From positions 1 to 43,606 of the forward strand of contig CAJUJJ010000022.1 in NCBI GenBank assembly GCA_910586765.1: a DNA stretch of 43,606 nucleotides, written 5' to 3'. Source of the stretch: an uncultured Clostridia bacterium. GTDB lineage: Bacteria; Bacillota; Clostridia; Lachnospirales; Anaerotignaceae. The position numbers and the translations under genes are program-made. The notes below the pieces were generated by a model. The model ran no database searches. It had not been told where the DNA came from and saw only the letters and a list, made by a program, of their open reading frames with translations. Shown piece by piece: positions 24,777 to 32,350 of this stretch. How positions within the stretch are numbered: the first letter of the stretch is position 1; the number at the start of each line of letters is the position of its first letter.

Positions 24777-25889
24777 ATGGCAAGTATATCTTTAAAAAAC
24801 ATTTGTAAAAAATATCCAAATGGTTATGAGGCAGTAAAAAACTTTAATATGGAAATAGAGGACAAAGAATTTATTATATTCGTTGGTCCTTCTGGTTGTG
24901 GAAAATCCACAACATTGCGTATGGTTGCAGGACTTGAGGATATTTCTTCTGGTGAATTACTTATTGACGGAAAATTAGTAAACGATATGGAACCAAAAGA
25001 CCGTGATATTGCTATGGTTTTTCAAAATTATGCTCTTTATCCACATATGACCGTTTATGAAAATATGGCTTTTGCATTAAAACTTCGCAAAACTCCACCA
25101 GCAGAAATTGAACAAATGGTACATAATGCTGCGAAAATATTAGACCTTGAAAAATTGTTAGACCGTAAACCAAGTGCTTTATCCGGTGGTCAAAGACAAC
25201 GTGTTGCTATGGGTCGTGCTATTGTTCGTAATCCAAAAGTATTTTTGATGGACGAACCTCTTTCTAACTTAGATGCAAAATTAAGAGTACAGATGAGAGC
25301 AGAAATTTCTAAATTGCATCAAAGACTTGGTACTACTATTATATATGTTACACATGACCAAACAGAAGCTATGACATTAGGAACACGTATTGTTGTTATG
25401 AAAGATGGTGTTGTACAGCAAATAGATACACCTCAAAATCTTTATAATCACCCTGCAAATCTTTTTGTTGCTAGTTTCATTGGTTCTCCTCAAATGAACT
25501 TTTTAGATGCTATTTGTAAAATAAATGGAAAACAAGTAAGTTTGAAAGTAGGAGATTACAGCATAGAACTTCCAGAGCAAAAAGCAAAAGCGTTAATTGA
25601 TGGCGGATATGCAGATAAAACAGTTGTTATGGGTATTAGACCAGAAGATATTTATGATTCTGATGAAATGCTTGAAAAATTTTCAAATAGCATTGTAGAA
25701 TCTACAGTCAATATTTCTGAATTGTTGGGTGCAGAAGTTTATTTATATTTTGATGTACAAGGTACGAGTTTAACAGCAAGAGTTGCTCCAACTACAAATG
25801 CTCGTACTGGTTCTAAAGTACGTTTTGCTTTGGACGTAGATAAAATACACGTTTTTGATAAATCAACGGAATTAACTATAGTAGATTAA
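24777..25889 (+). CDS. msmK: Multiple-sugar ABC transporter ATPase (MsmK/UgpC type)
   Basis: A 370-residue ATPase from ATG 24777, preceded by GAAGGAGG; the in-frame extension to 24666 runs into the promoter and was rejected. Walker A GPSGCGKST, signature LSGGQRQRVAMGRA, Walker B VFLMDEPLSNLDAK and switch THDQTEAM are present, followed by a TOBE-type C-terminal domain (about 235-370). Family members serve several CUT1 importers at once. Here it carries the same promoter module as the adjacent permease operon, which lacks its own ATPase, so it is probably the motor of that importer. Confidence 0.94.
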   Translation: MASISLKNICKKYPNGYEAVKNFNMEIEDKEFIIFVGPSGCGKSTTLRMVAGLEDISSGELLIDGKLVNDMEPKDRDIAMVFQNYALYPHMTVYENMAFALKLRKTPPAEIEQMVHNAAKILDLEKLLDRKPSALSGGQRQRVAMGRAIVRNPKVFLMDEPLSNLDAKLRVQMRAEISKLHQRLGTTIIYVTHDQTEAMTLGTRIVVMKDGVVQQIDTPQNLYNHPANLFVASFIGSPQMNFLDAICKINGKQVSLKVGDYSIELPEQKAKALIDGGYADKTVVMGIRPEDIYDSDEMLEKFSNSIVESTVNISELLGAEVYLYFDVQGTSLTARVAPTTNARTGSKVRFALDVDKIHVFDKSTELTIVD

Positions 25890-25932
25890 TCATTCTTTAG
25901 CATACTTTTCTAATTATTGTATAAGATACCAT

Positions 25933-25966
25933 ATAAAAAACTTCCCAAAAATGGGAAGTTTTTTAT
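25933..25966. terminator. Bidirectional terminator between msmK and the GH31 gene
   Basis: Perfect 15-bp stem (ATAAAAAACTTCCCA, 25933-25947, with 25952-25966), loop AAAA, with A- and T-runs at the base for both convergent genes. Confidence 0.9.
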
Positions 25967-25971
25967 ATTCA

Positions 25972-27963
25972 TTATTCATATTTCATTGTTTTATAATTTT
26001 GTTGTTGATATTGTTTTGTAATACCATCATCGTCATAAAGTAAATATTCGCTATTTATATATCCATATAATTTCATATTTTTTGTATCAATTTGTTCCAC
26101 ATACTCTGCGGGTTCAGCAATTGGAATACAACAGCCTTTTTTTACAAATAGCACAACTTCATCTAATTCTATAGCAATATAGTGGTATCCTTTTTCATAT
26201 TGCTCTGTATGAATTGTTCCATTTGATAAAAACTTTAGCATCATCATTTCTTCTGGCAAATATACACAACGACCTTTGGCATTTTGTGTATATACAGGTG
26301 CAATCATAATTTCATTTCCTATCAAAAGCTGGTCTTCTATCTCTCTGGCTATTTCATCATTTTGATATACAAATAATAAAGGTTTGAAATACATATCATA
26401 TTGTAATGCAGCTTTCATATATTCACTATAAATATATGGTATCAGTCTATATCTTATTTTTATTACATGTTGAAATGCCTCTATTTTTTCAAACTGATAA
26501 CATTCTTGTCTTCTTGTACCGTTTGCGGAATGATTTCTCATAAGAGGAGTAAATATTCCAAAAGCAAGCCATCTAAGTAATAATTCTCTTGTAGTATCTG
26601 CTCCAAAGCCTCCTATATCTGCTCCTATATACAAAAATCCACACATATTTAAAGAAGGCATCATTTTAATATTTAATAAAATATGTGACCACCACGACAT
26701 ATTATCTCCTGTCCATATTCCTCCATATCTGTGCATACCAATATAAGAAGAACGAGAAAATAGCAAATATCTGCGGTTATTATCAATTTCCTGTAAACCT
26801 TCTGCTGCAGCTCTTGTCATATTGTAGCCATATAAATTATGTACTTTATCATGTCTTATTTTTTGTCCATTTACATTGTGATAAAATGCACAATAGTCCT
26901 GTGGATTATTTGCTAAATATAACAAACTATCTCTCATAAACCATACATCATCTTTAGAAGGATTTTTTTCAATAAATTCTTTCATACTCTTTTTTATTCT
27001 TTCAATACCTTCTGGTGTATAAAATATTGCTGGCTCATTCATATCATTCCAAAAACCTTCTATACCTTTGTCTGTTAAAATTTTATATTTTGAGCCAAAC
27101 CACTTTCTTGCCTCTTTATTCAGAACATCTGGAAAATGGGTATCATCTGGCCATACTGCTGCAACAAAATCACTGCCATCTTCTTTTTTACAAAAATAAT
27201 TATTTTTTACACCTTCCTCATAAACAGAATAGCCTTTTTCAATTTTTACACCAGCATCTATAATAGGAATTAGTCTTAAATTATTTTGTTTCATTTCTTT
27301 TACAAATTCTTCAAAATCATCAAAATTTTGTTCATTTAACGTAAAGTCTTTAAAATCCTGCATATAATCAATATCCATATATATCATATCAATAGGAATA
27401 TGATTTTTTCTATATTCTCTCGCTACCTCTCTATAATCTTGTTTTGTTTTATAGCCCCATCTACTTTGTGCATAACCAAATGCAAATTTAGGAGGAATAT
27501 AACTTTGTCCTATCAATTTACGAAATTGTTTTACAATGTCATAAGCATTTTCTCCCTCTATGACATAAAGTGTTACATCACAATATTCACATTCAATTTT
27601 CAATTTATCACTATGAGTATATCCTATATCAAAACAAACAGTAGAAGGATAATCGACAAACAAACCAAAATTTTTTTCTCCTGAAATCACTATAAAATTA
27701 TGTGCTCCATATAAAGAAGTTTTATGTTCTGTATGTTCTGGGTCATCTGTGCAATTACTGATATAAATATATCCTCTTTTGTTAATCCCTCTATTGCTCT
27801 GTCCTAAACCAAATATCATATCTTTATTTGACATTTCATATTCAAAACAAAATTTTTGTTCACAGCACACTTTACCATATTCAGGAGTACCTTCTGCATT
27901 TTCAATTTCCATCATAACTGCTTCTGTTTCAAATGGAGTACCATAAACATATTTTTTTATCAT
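25972..27963 (-). CDS. Alpha-glucosidase, GH31 (isomaltase-like)
   Basis: A 663-residue cytoplasmic GH31 enzyme. The nucleophile D307 is in GFWNDMNEP and the acid/base D420 in YGGIWTGD. A conserved IDYMQDFKDF strand marks the substrate pocket. Length and both catalytic positions agree with what I recall of the gut Ruminococcus obeum enzyme Ro-alphaG1, including W169 in QSRWGYK, the residue linked there to preference for alpha-1,6 glucosides. It thus probably cleaves isomaltose-type sugars. It starts 20 bp after the nuclease stop with AAAGGAG, so it may share that transcript. Confidence 0.92.
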   Translation of the reverse strand: MIKKYVYGTPFETEAVMMEIENAEGTPEYGKVCCEQKFCFEYEMSNKDMIFGLGQSNRGINKRGYIYISNCTDDPEHTEHKTSLYGAHNFIVISGEKNFGLFVDYPSTVCFDIGYTHSDKLKIECEYCDVTLYVIEGENAYDIVKQFRKLIGQSYIPPKFAFGYAQSRWGYKTKQDYREVAREYRKNHIPIDMIYMDIDYMQDFKDFTLNEQNFDDFEEFVKEMKQNNLRLIPIIDAGVKIEKGYSVYEEGVKNNYFCKKEDGSDFVAAVWPDDTHFPDVLNKEARKWFGSKYKILTDKGIEGFWNDMNEPAIFYTPEGIERIKKSMKEFIEKNPSKDDVWFMRDSLLYLANNPQDYCAFYHNVNGQKIRHDKVHNLYGYNMTRAAAEGLQEIDNNRRYLLFSRSSYIGMHRYGGIWTGDNMSWWSHILLNIKMMPSLNMCGFLYIGADIGGFGADTTRELLLRWLAFGIFTPLMRNHSANGTRRQECYQFEKIEAFQHVIKIRYRLIPYIYSEYMKAALQYDMYFKPLLFVYQNDEIAREIEDQLLIGNEIMIAPVYTQNAKGRCVYLPEEMMMLKFLSNGTIHTEQYEKGYHYIAIELDEVVLFVKKGCCIPIAEPAEYVEQIDTKNMKLYGYINSEYLLYDDDGITKQYQQQNYKTMKYE

Positions 27964-27983
27964 TGTTATTCTCCTTTCTAATA

Positions 27984-28874
27984 TTATGGTTTACATACAC
28001 CGCATGGTGAATATCCTTTTGATATAAGTTCTTCTCTAGTACCAGTATATTGTTGTTTACTTTCTGATTTTATTGTTTTTGCACTAGAGCAATCTTTATT
28101 GTGAAATTTTTTAGAATTCGTATTTAGTATGTATGTGTGACTATTTTGTGAAACAGTAACATTATTTTGTGTTGTACCCTGTTTGCTTTCTCCTGTTTTA
28201 TAATCTATTACAATACTCGGTTGACTATTATAACAAAATACATTAAATAAAATATCTTCTCCATTATCTTCTACTGATGACGCTTCTATTTGTACTCCTT
28301 TTGCTAAAAGATTATCTCCTTCAAAAAGAGGTGTTACTCTATATAACACATGATTATTTGTTTCTTTTACATAATCTGCAACCATATTTTCAAATGGAAG
28401 CATAGCTTCTACATTCAAATATCTTGTTCCAGTAATAAGATTTTTTTCATTTGCATTTTCTCCTGTTAACTGAAATCCAATTAAATGGCATCTGTTATAA
28501 AGGTACTTTCCGTCAACATTGTCATATTTTACACTGTGCCAGCCTGTTGGTTTCACATGACTAATAGAGCCTCTTTCTTCTGTAGGCATAATATCCTTTC
28601 CGATATTTGCAAAAGCAACTCCACATCTGCCTAAACTATCTAAATCGCTATAGCTTTCAAAAGAATTTGTATTAAAATACTTTTGCTCAAAATTAGGTTC
28701 ATTATTATTTATAACAACATAAGGCTCTCCAGAATATTCTGGAAGCATTTCCATACTAATTACAGCAGATGATTGCGTGCTTTGAGAAAAGGCATCTAAA
28801 TTACCACAGGCTACTGTAAAAATAAGTGTAATAAGTGTAAACAATAAAACAATATTTTTTCTTTTTTTATTCAT
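27984..28874 (-). CDS. Secreted DNA/RNA non-specific endonuclease lipoprotein with Ada-like zinc domain
   Basis: A 296-residue protein from ATG 28874, nine bases after GAGGAGG; the ATG at 28904 lies before that site. An N-terminal lipoprotein signal ends near FTVACGN. The nuclease core resembles the EndA/NucA group: YLYNRCHLIGFQLTGENANE, where the usual DRGH is NRCH, then NLITGTRYLN. The last 60 residues form a small cysteine/histidine domain (YILNTNSKKFHNKDC, then GYSPCGVCKP), seen on other secreted clostridial nucleases. It probably degrades nucleic acid at the cell surface. Its start overlaps the end of the DHFR-like gene by 8 bp. Confidence 0.88.
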   Translation of the reverse strand: MNKKRKNIVLLFTLITLIFTVACGNLDAFSQSTQSSAVISMEMLPEYSGEPYVVINNNEPNFEQKYFNTNSFESYSDLDSLGRCGVAFANIGKDIMPTEERGSISHVKPTGWHSVKYDNVDGKYLYNRCHLIGFQLTGENANEKNLITGTRYLNVEAMLPFENMVADYVKETNNHVLYRVTPLFEGDNLLAKGVQIEASSVEDNGEDILFNVFCYNSQPSIVIDYKTGESKQGTTQNNVTVSQNSHTYILNTNSKKFHNKDCSSAKTIKSESKQQYTGTREELISKGYSPCGVCKP

Positions 28875-29283
28875 TTGTGTAAACCTCCTCTGTAATAACA
28901 TCATGAGAATTTCCTTTTATATCCGTTGTCTTTTGTAATTTCCACTTGTTTTTATCTAGTGGAAATTGAAAATAAGTGTCTGCTGGATATACTCTATTCC
29001 ATCGATACAATACAATTTCTTGAATATTATTTTGATAATTTGATAACTCTGTATTTTCTACAAAACAATAGTCATTTTCTGATGCAATTTCTAAAAAATC
29101 ACTCTGTACTATAATATGTTCTTTTTGTTCGTCTGAAAACAGTTTTGCAGAATAGTCATTCATAAACAATTTTTTTCCCTTTGTCATTTCTATAATATGT
29201 TTGTATAAAACGCTATCTCTGCTCTGTCTTCTATTATGAAACAACATACCATTGTTATCATCAACACACACTATAATTGTCAC
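28867..29283 (-). CDS. Dihydrofolate-reductase-like protein of unknown function
   Basis: A 138-residue protein from GTG 29283, seven bases after AAAGGAGG. The start MTIIVCVDDNNGMLFHNRRQ resembles the first strand and loop of dihydrofolate reductase, KKLFMNDYSAKLF the MGRxTW region, and the end (PADTYFQF, then WKLQ and GNSHDVITEEVY) the last DHFR strands. The tryptophan, the glycine-rich cofactor loop and other key residues are not evident; D23 may match the catalytic Asp. It is short for DHFR (about 160). A true DHFR activity is doubtful. It overlaps the nuclease gene, so the two are coupled. Confidence 0.6.
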   Translation of the reverse strand: MTIIVCVDDNNGMLFHNRRQSRDSVLYKHIIEMTKGKKLFMNDYSAKLFSDEQKEHIIVQSDFLEIASENDYCFVENTELSNYQNNIQEIVLYRWNRVYPADTYFQFPLDKNKWKLQKTTDIKGNSHDVITEEVYTNE

Positions 29284-29418
29284 AATAACGCCTCCTTTCT
29301 TTTTTAAAATAATTTATATCATTTTTATTATCATAACATAAAAATATTATTTTAGACACGCACATTTTCAAAAATTTATTCATAAAATAAATCAATGACT
29401 CCTTTAGGAGGTGTGGCT

Positions 29419-30105
29419 GTGCTTACAGTAATATTCAGCACGTTTTTTATGTTTTCTTTTGTATCAGGAAGTAGTTCTTTTCCAAAACCCCTATCAGCAG
29501 AAGAAGAAAAAAAATACATCTCGCAATTTGAAACAGGTACAGAGGAGGAAAAACAACAAGCAAAAAATATACTAATAGAGCATAATTTAAGATTAGTAGC
29601 ACACATTGCTAAAAAATATAATGGTTTTCAAAAAGACCAAGAAGATTTTATTTCAATAGGTACAATCGGTTTAATCAAAGCAGTTTCTTCTTATCATTCT
29701 GAAAAAGGTATTCGCTTAGCAACATATGCTTCTCGTTGCATTGAAAACGAAATTTTAATGGCACTGCGAGCCTCCAAAAAATATAGTCAAGATATTTCGC
29801 TGCAAGACCCTATCGGAACAGACAGAGACGGCAATGAAATTGTTATGCTAGATATTATCAGTGCTGAAAATGACAATATTGCAGAGCAAATTGACTTGAA
29901 AATACAGACAAAACAACTTTATAAAAATTTAAAGTCTATTCTCAAAGACAGAGAACAGCTTGTAATTGAACTGCGGTATGGCTTATATGGCGGAAAAGAA
30001 GTTACACAGCAAGAAATTGCCAAAATGTTAGGGATTTCTCGTTCTTATGTTTCTCGTATTGAAAAAAAAGCATTAAAAAAATTATATGCAGAAATGAAAC
30101 AGTAA
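29419..30105 (+). CDS. sigK: Late mother-cell sigma factor SigK (pro-SigK)
   Basis: A 228-residue sigma factor from GTG 29419, seven bases after AGGAGG (29406-29411). An in-frame ATG at 29395 would place that site inside the gene and has no site of its own. The hydrophobic leader (LTVIFSTFFMFSFVSGSSS) before FPKPLS is the cleavable pro-sequence typical of SigK. Region 2 has EHNLRLVAHIAKKY, FISIGTIGLIKA and LATYASRCIENEILM; region 4 has MLGISRSYVSRIEKKALKK. The gene is continuous, with no skin-type insertion. It controls late spore-coat genes in the mother cell. Confidence 0.95.
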   Translation: MLTVIFSTFFMFSFVSGSSSFPKPLSAEEEKKYISQFETGTEEEKQQAKNILIEHNLRLVAHIAKKYNGFQKDQEDFISIGTIGLIKAVSSYHSEKGIRLATYASRCIENEILMALRASKKYSQDISLQDPIGTDRDGNEIVMLDIISAENDNIAEQIDLKIQTKQLYKNLKSILKDREQLVIELRYGLYGGKEVTQQEIAKMLGISRSYVSRIEKKALKKLYAEMKQ

Positions 30106-30115
30106 TGATAATGGG

Positions 30116-30128
30116 CATTTTGCCCTTA
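30116..30128 (+). terminator. Short hairpin after sigK
   Basis: GGGCATTTTGCCC (4-bp stem) lies 10 bp after the sigK stop, and a run of seven Ts follows only at 30134-30140. It is a weak terminator candidate. Confidence 0.3.
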
Positions 30129-30145
30129 CATAGATTTTTTTGAAA

Positions 30146-30172
30146 TAAAAAAAGCAGTAAAAATATACTGCC
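30146..30172 (-). terminator. Terminator after trhP
   Basis: On the minus strand GCAGTA (30171-30166) pairs with TACTGC (30159-30154) and is followed by seven Ts. It lies 22 bp past the trhP stop. Confidence 0.75.
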
Positions 30173-30194
30173 CTTTTATCACATATTTTATAAA

Positions 30195-31430
30195 CTACTC
30201 CAAAACAGCTTTTCTCATCATATCAAATTCTTTTACTGGTCTATCAAACTGTACTTTTAATATTTGTTGAGGGTGTGGTGCAGATAATATTTTCTCCCCT
30301 TGCTCATTCCACATATTTTCTACTTTCATAGAAAAAGAATTTCCTTTCGCTGGCATTACTTCAATTATTTCTCCAACAGAAAATTTGTTTCTTTGCTCTA
30401 CAACAGCACAGTTCTGTTCATCAGAATTTTGTTTTATCATGCCTATAAAATCGTATTCTCTAATATAACTGTTATTAGTATAAACCTGCTGATTGCCGTC
30501 AGGCTTTCCATAATAAAATGCCGTTGTATAATCTCTATGGCTCGCTTTGGAAACCTCCTGCATATACAATGGAATATTTTGCTGATATTTCTTGACACTT
30601 TCAAAATAATCATCAATCGCCATACGATATGCTTTTATTACAGTTCCTACATAAAAAGGTGTTTTCATTCGTCCTTCAATTTTTAAACTGACAACGCCTG
30701 CATCTATTAAATCGGGAATATGCTCTAACATACAAAGGTCTTTTGAATTATAAATATAAGTACCTCTTTCGTTTTCTTCTATAGGCATATATTCTCCTGG
30801 TCTTGTTTCTTCCACCAAATGATATTTCCATCTGCAAGGGTGAGCACAAGCTCCTTTATTGGCATCACGTCCACTTAAATAATTGCTCAAAAGACATCTT
30901 CCTGAATAAGAAATACACATAGCACCATGTACAAAAGCCTCTATCTCCATATCTTCAGGTATATTTTGGCGAATTTGTTTGATTTCTTTTAATGAAAGTT
31001 CTCTTGCTACTACAACTCTTTTTGCTCCTAATTGATACCACATTTGTGCACTTTTATAATTTGTATTATTTGCTTGTGTAGAAACGTGTATTTCTAAATT
31101 GGGAGCTGCTTCTTTTGCTACAGAAAATACGCCTAAATCTGAAATTAACACGGCATCTGCACCTATTTTTTCTACTTGTTTAAAATATTCAGCCATACCT
31201 TCAAAATCTGCATTATGAGCATAAATATTGGCTGTTACATATACTTTAACTCCGTGAGCGTGAGCAAAATCGATACCCTCTTTCATTTTATCCATATCAA
31301 AATTTTTTGCTTTTGCCCTCAAGCCATAGGCTTCTCCTCCAATATATACTGCATCTGCACCATAAAGTACAGCTATTTTTAATTTTTCCAAATCACCTGC
31401 TGGTGCTAACAATTCTGGCTTTTGTATCAT
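30195..31430 (-). CDS. trhP: tRNA uridine-34 hydroxylase, U32 peptidase family (TrhP/YrrO type)
   Basis: A 411-residue protein with the U32 start PELLAPAGDLEKLKIAVLYG, and the family core EAFVHGAMCISYSGRCLLS, ACAHPCRWKY and SLKIEGRMK. The cysteines in CISYSGRC, CAHPC and DLCML are candidates for an iron-sulfur site. Although named peptidases, bacterial members of this group make 5-hydroxyuridine at the wobble position of tRNA. The gene lies 259 bp after trmR, whose product methylates that base, and the order mltG-trmR-trhP mirrors yrrL-yrrM-yrrNO of Bacillus. The ribosome site is AAGGAG. Confidence 0.87.
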   Translation of the reverse strand: MIQKPELLAPAGDLEKLKIAVLYGADAVYIGGEAYGLRAKAKNFDMDKMKEGIDFAHAHGVKVYVTANIYAHNADFEGMAEYFKQVEKIGADAVLISDLGVFSVAKEAAPNLEIHVSTQANNTNYKSAQMWYQLGAKRVVVARELSLKEIKQIRQNIPEDMEIEAFVHGAMCISYSGRCLLSNYLSGRDANKGACAHPCRWKYHLVEETRPGEYMPIEENERGTYIYNSKDLCMLEHIPDLIDAGVVSLKIEGRMKTPFYVGTVIKAYRMAIDDYFESVKKYQQNIPLYMQEVSKASHRDYTTAFYYGKPDGNQQVYTNNSYIREYDFIGMIKQNSDEQNCAVVEQRNKFSVGEIIEVMPAKGNSFSMKVENMWNEQGEKILSAPHPQQILKVQFDRPVKEFDMMRKAVLE

Positions 31431-31476
31431 TTTTTTCTCCTTATATTTATTTTTTTCAGTCTGTCAATGTCAAAAC

Positions 31477-31556
31477 TTTGGGCGTTGCCCAAACCTACCA
31501 ACTTTTTTGAAAAAAAGTTGAACAAAAAACTTTATTGGAAAAACTAACGTTTTTCC
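31477..31556. repeat. Cluster of three perfect hairpins
   Basis: Stems of 7, 10 and 8 bp follow each other within 80 bp. The GGGC/GCCC hairpin beside a longer A/T-rich hairpin recalls the two-hairpin elements at 5147-5190 and 34038-34087. Confidence 0.7.
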
Positions 31557-31578
31557 TTATAAAATCAATGTTTTTGAG

Positions 31579-31660
31579 GGTGCTGAACGTTCAGTGGACG
31601 ATAGCATAACGCCAATCGAAGCAAAGCGTAGACATAGCCCTCAAGTTTTTTTGATAAGCT
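31579..31660 (+). repeat. Dispersed intergenic repeat, copy B
   Basis: Reads GGTGCTGAACGTTCAGTGG, later GAAGCAAAGCGTAGACATAG, then CCTCAAGTTTTTTTGATAAG. It matches copy A (5276-5342) in order and direction, with an inserted stretch of about 15 bases in the middle. The palindrome CTGAACGTTCAG is at 31583-31594. Confidence 0.65.
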
Positions 31661-31689
31661 GATTTTTTAAATCTATTTTTTCAGTATTG

Positions 31690-32346
31690 TCATTCATCAC
31701 TTTTTTTATAACAAACTGCTACACCATCTCCCACTGGCAATATGCAAGACTCTAATGCAGCATTATGAGAAATATCCCATAAAAAGTTTCTCATTCTTTT
31801 GTGTATCGTTCTTTGTCTTCTTGGTACACTAAAACGTGTTTTAGCAATACTGCCTCCTTGCAAAACATCATCTACAATCAATATGCCTCCTACTGGCAAA
31901 AGGCGTATACAGTGTGGCAAAAAATTGCCATACTGTCCTTTTGCTGCATCTAAAAATATAACATCATATTTTTCTTGTAATGTAGGCAGTATATCCGCTG
32001 CATCTCCCTCCAATATTGTAATCACATTTTCTAAATTCATTTTTTTAATATTTTCTCTTGCATCTTTAAGCATTACCTCAAAACGGTCTATTGTTGTAAT
32101 AGTACCTCCTTGTTGCAAATATCGGCTCATAAGCCCAGCAGAAAAAGCAACTGCTGTACCAATTTCAAGTATTTTTTTAGGTTTTTTGATAGAAAGCAGT
32201 ACACTTAAAAGCCTTGCTGTTTCATGAGGTACAATAGGAACATCTTCCTCAATAGACTTTTTTTGTATTTCTCCTAATACACCATCATACATTGGTTGCA
32301 CTGTTCTTAAATACAAATTCATTTCTTCATCTGTTACATAATTCAT
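31690..32346 (-). CDS. trmR: tRNA 5-hydroxyuridine methyltransferase TrmR (YrrM type)
   Basis: A 218-residue class I SAM-dependent O-methyltransferase of the COMT-like family. Motif I is ILEIGTAVAFSAGLMSRYL (about 59-77), TIDRFEVML follows, EGDAADILP and VIFLDAAKGQY hold the metal-binding Asp, and GGILIVDDVLQGG the next metal ligands. Known role of the YrrM group: methylates 5-hydroxyuridine at tRNA position 34 to 5-methoxyuridine. It starts 5 bp after mltG, with a weak ribosome site inside the mltG end. The companion hydroxylase follows downstream. Confidence 0.88.
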   Translation of the reverse strand: MNYVTDEEMNLYLRTVQPMYDGVLGEIQKKSIEEDVPIVPHETARLLSVLLSIKKPKKILEIGTAVAFSAGLMSRYLQQGGTITTIDRFEVMLKDARENIKKMNLENVITILEGDAADILPTLQEKYDVIFLDAAKGQYGNFLPHCIRLLPVGGILIVDDVLQGGSIAKTRFSVPRRQRTIHKRMRNFLWDISHNAALESCILPVGDGVAVCYKKSDE

Positions 32347-32350
32347 ACTA

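Larger units (their letters stand above)
31431..31689. other. Hairpin-rich spacer between trmR and trhP
   Basis: No gene is seen. In plus-strand order the spacer holds TTTGGGC-GTT-GCCCAAA (31477-31493), CAACTTTTTT-GA-AAAAAAGTTG (31499-31520), GGAAAAAC-TAAC-GTTTTTCC (31537-31556) and dispersed repeat copy B (31579-31660). Such structures could lower trhP expression relative to trmR. Confidence 0.7.
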
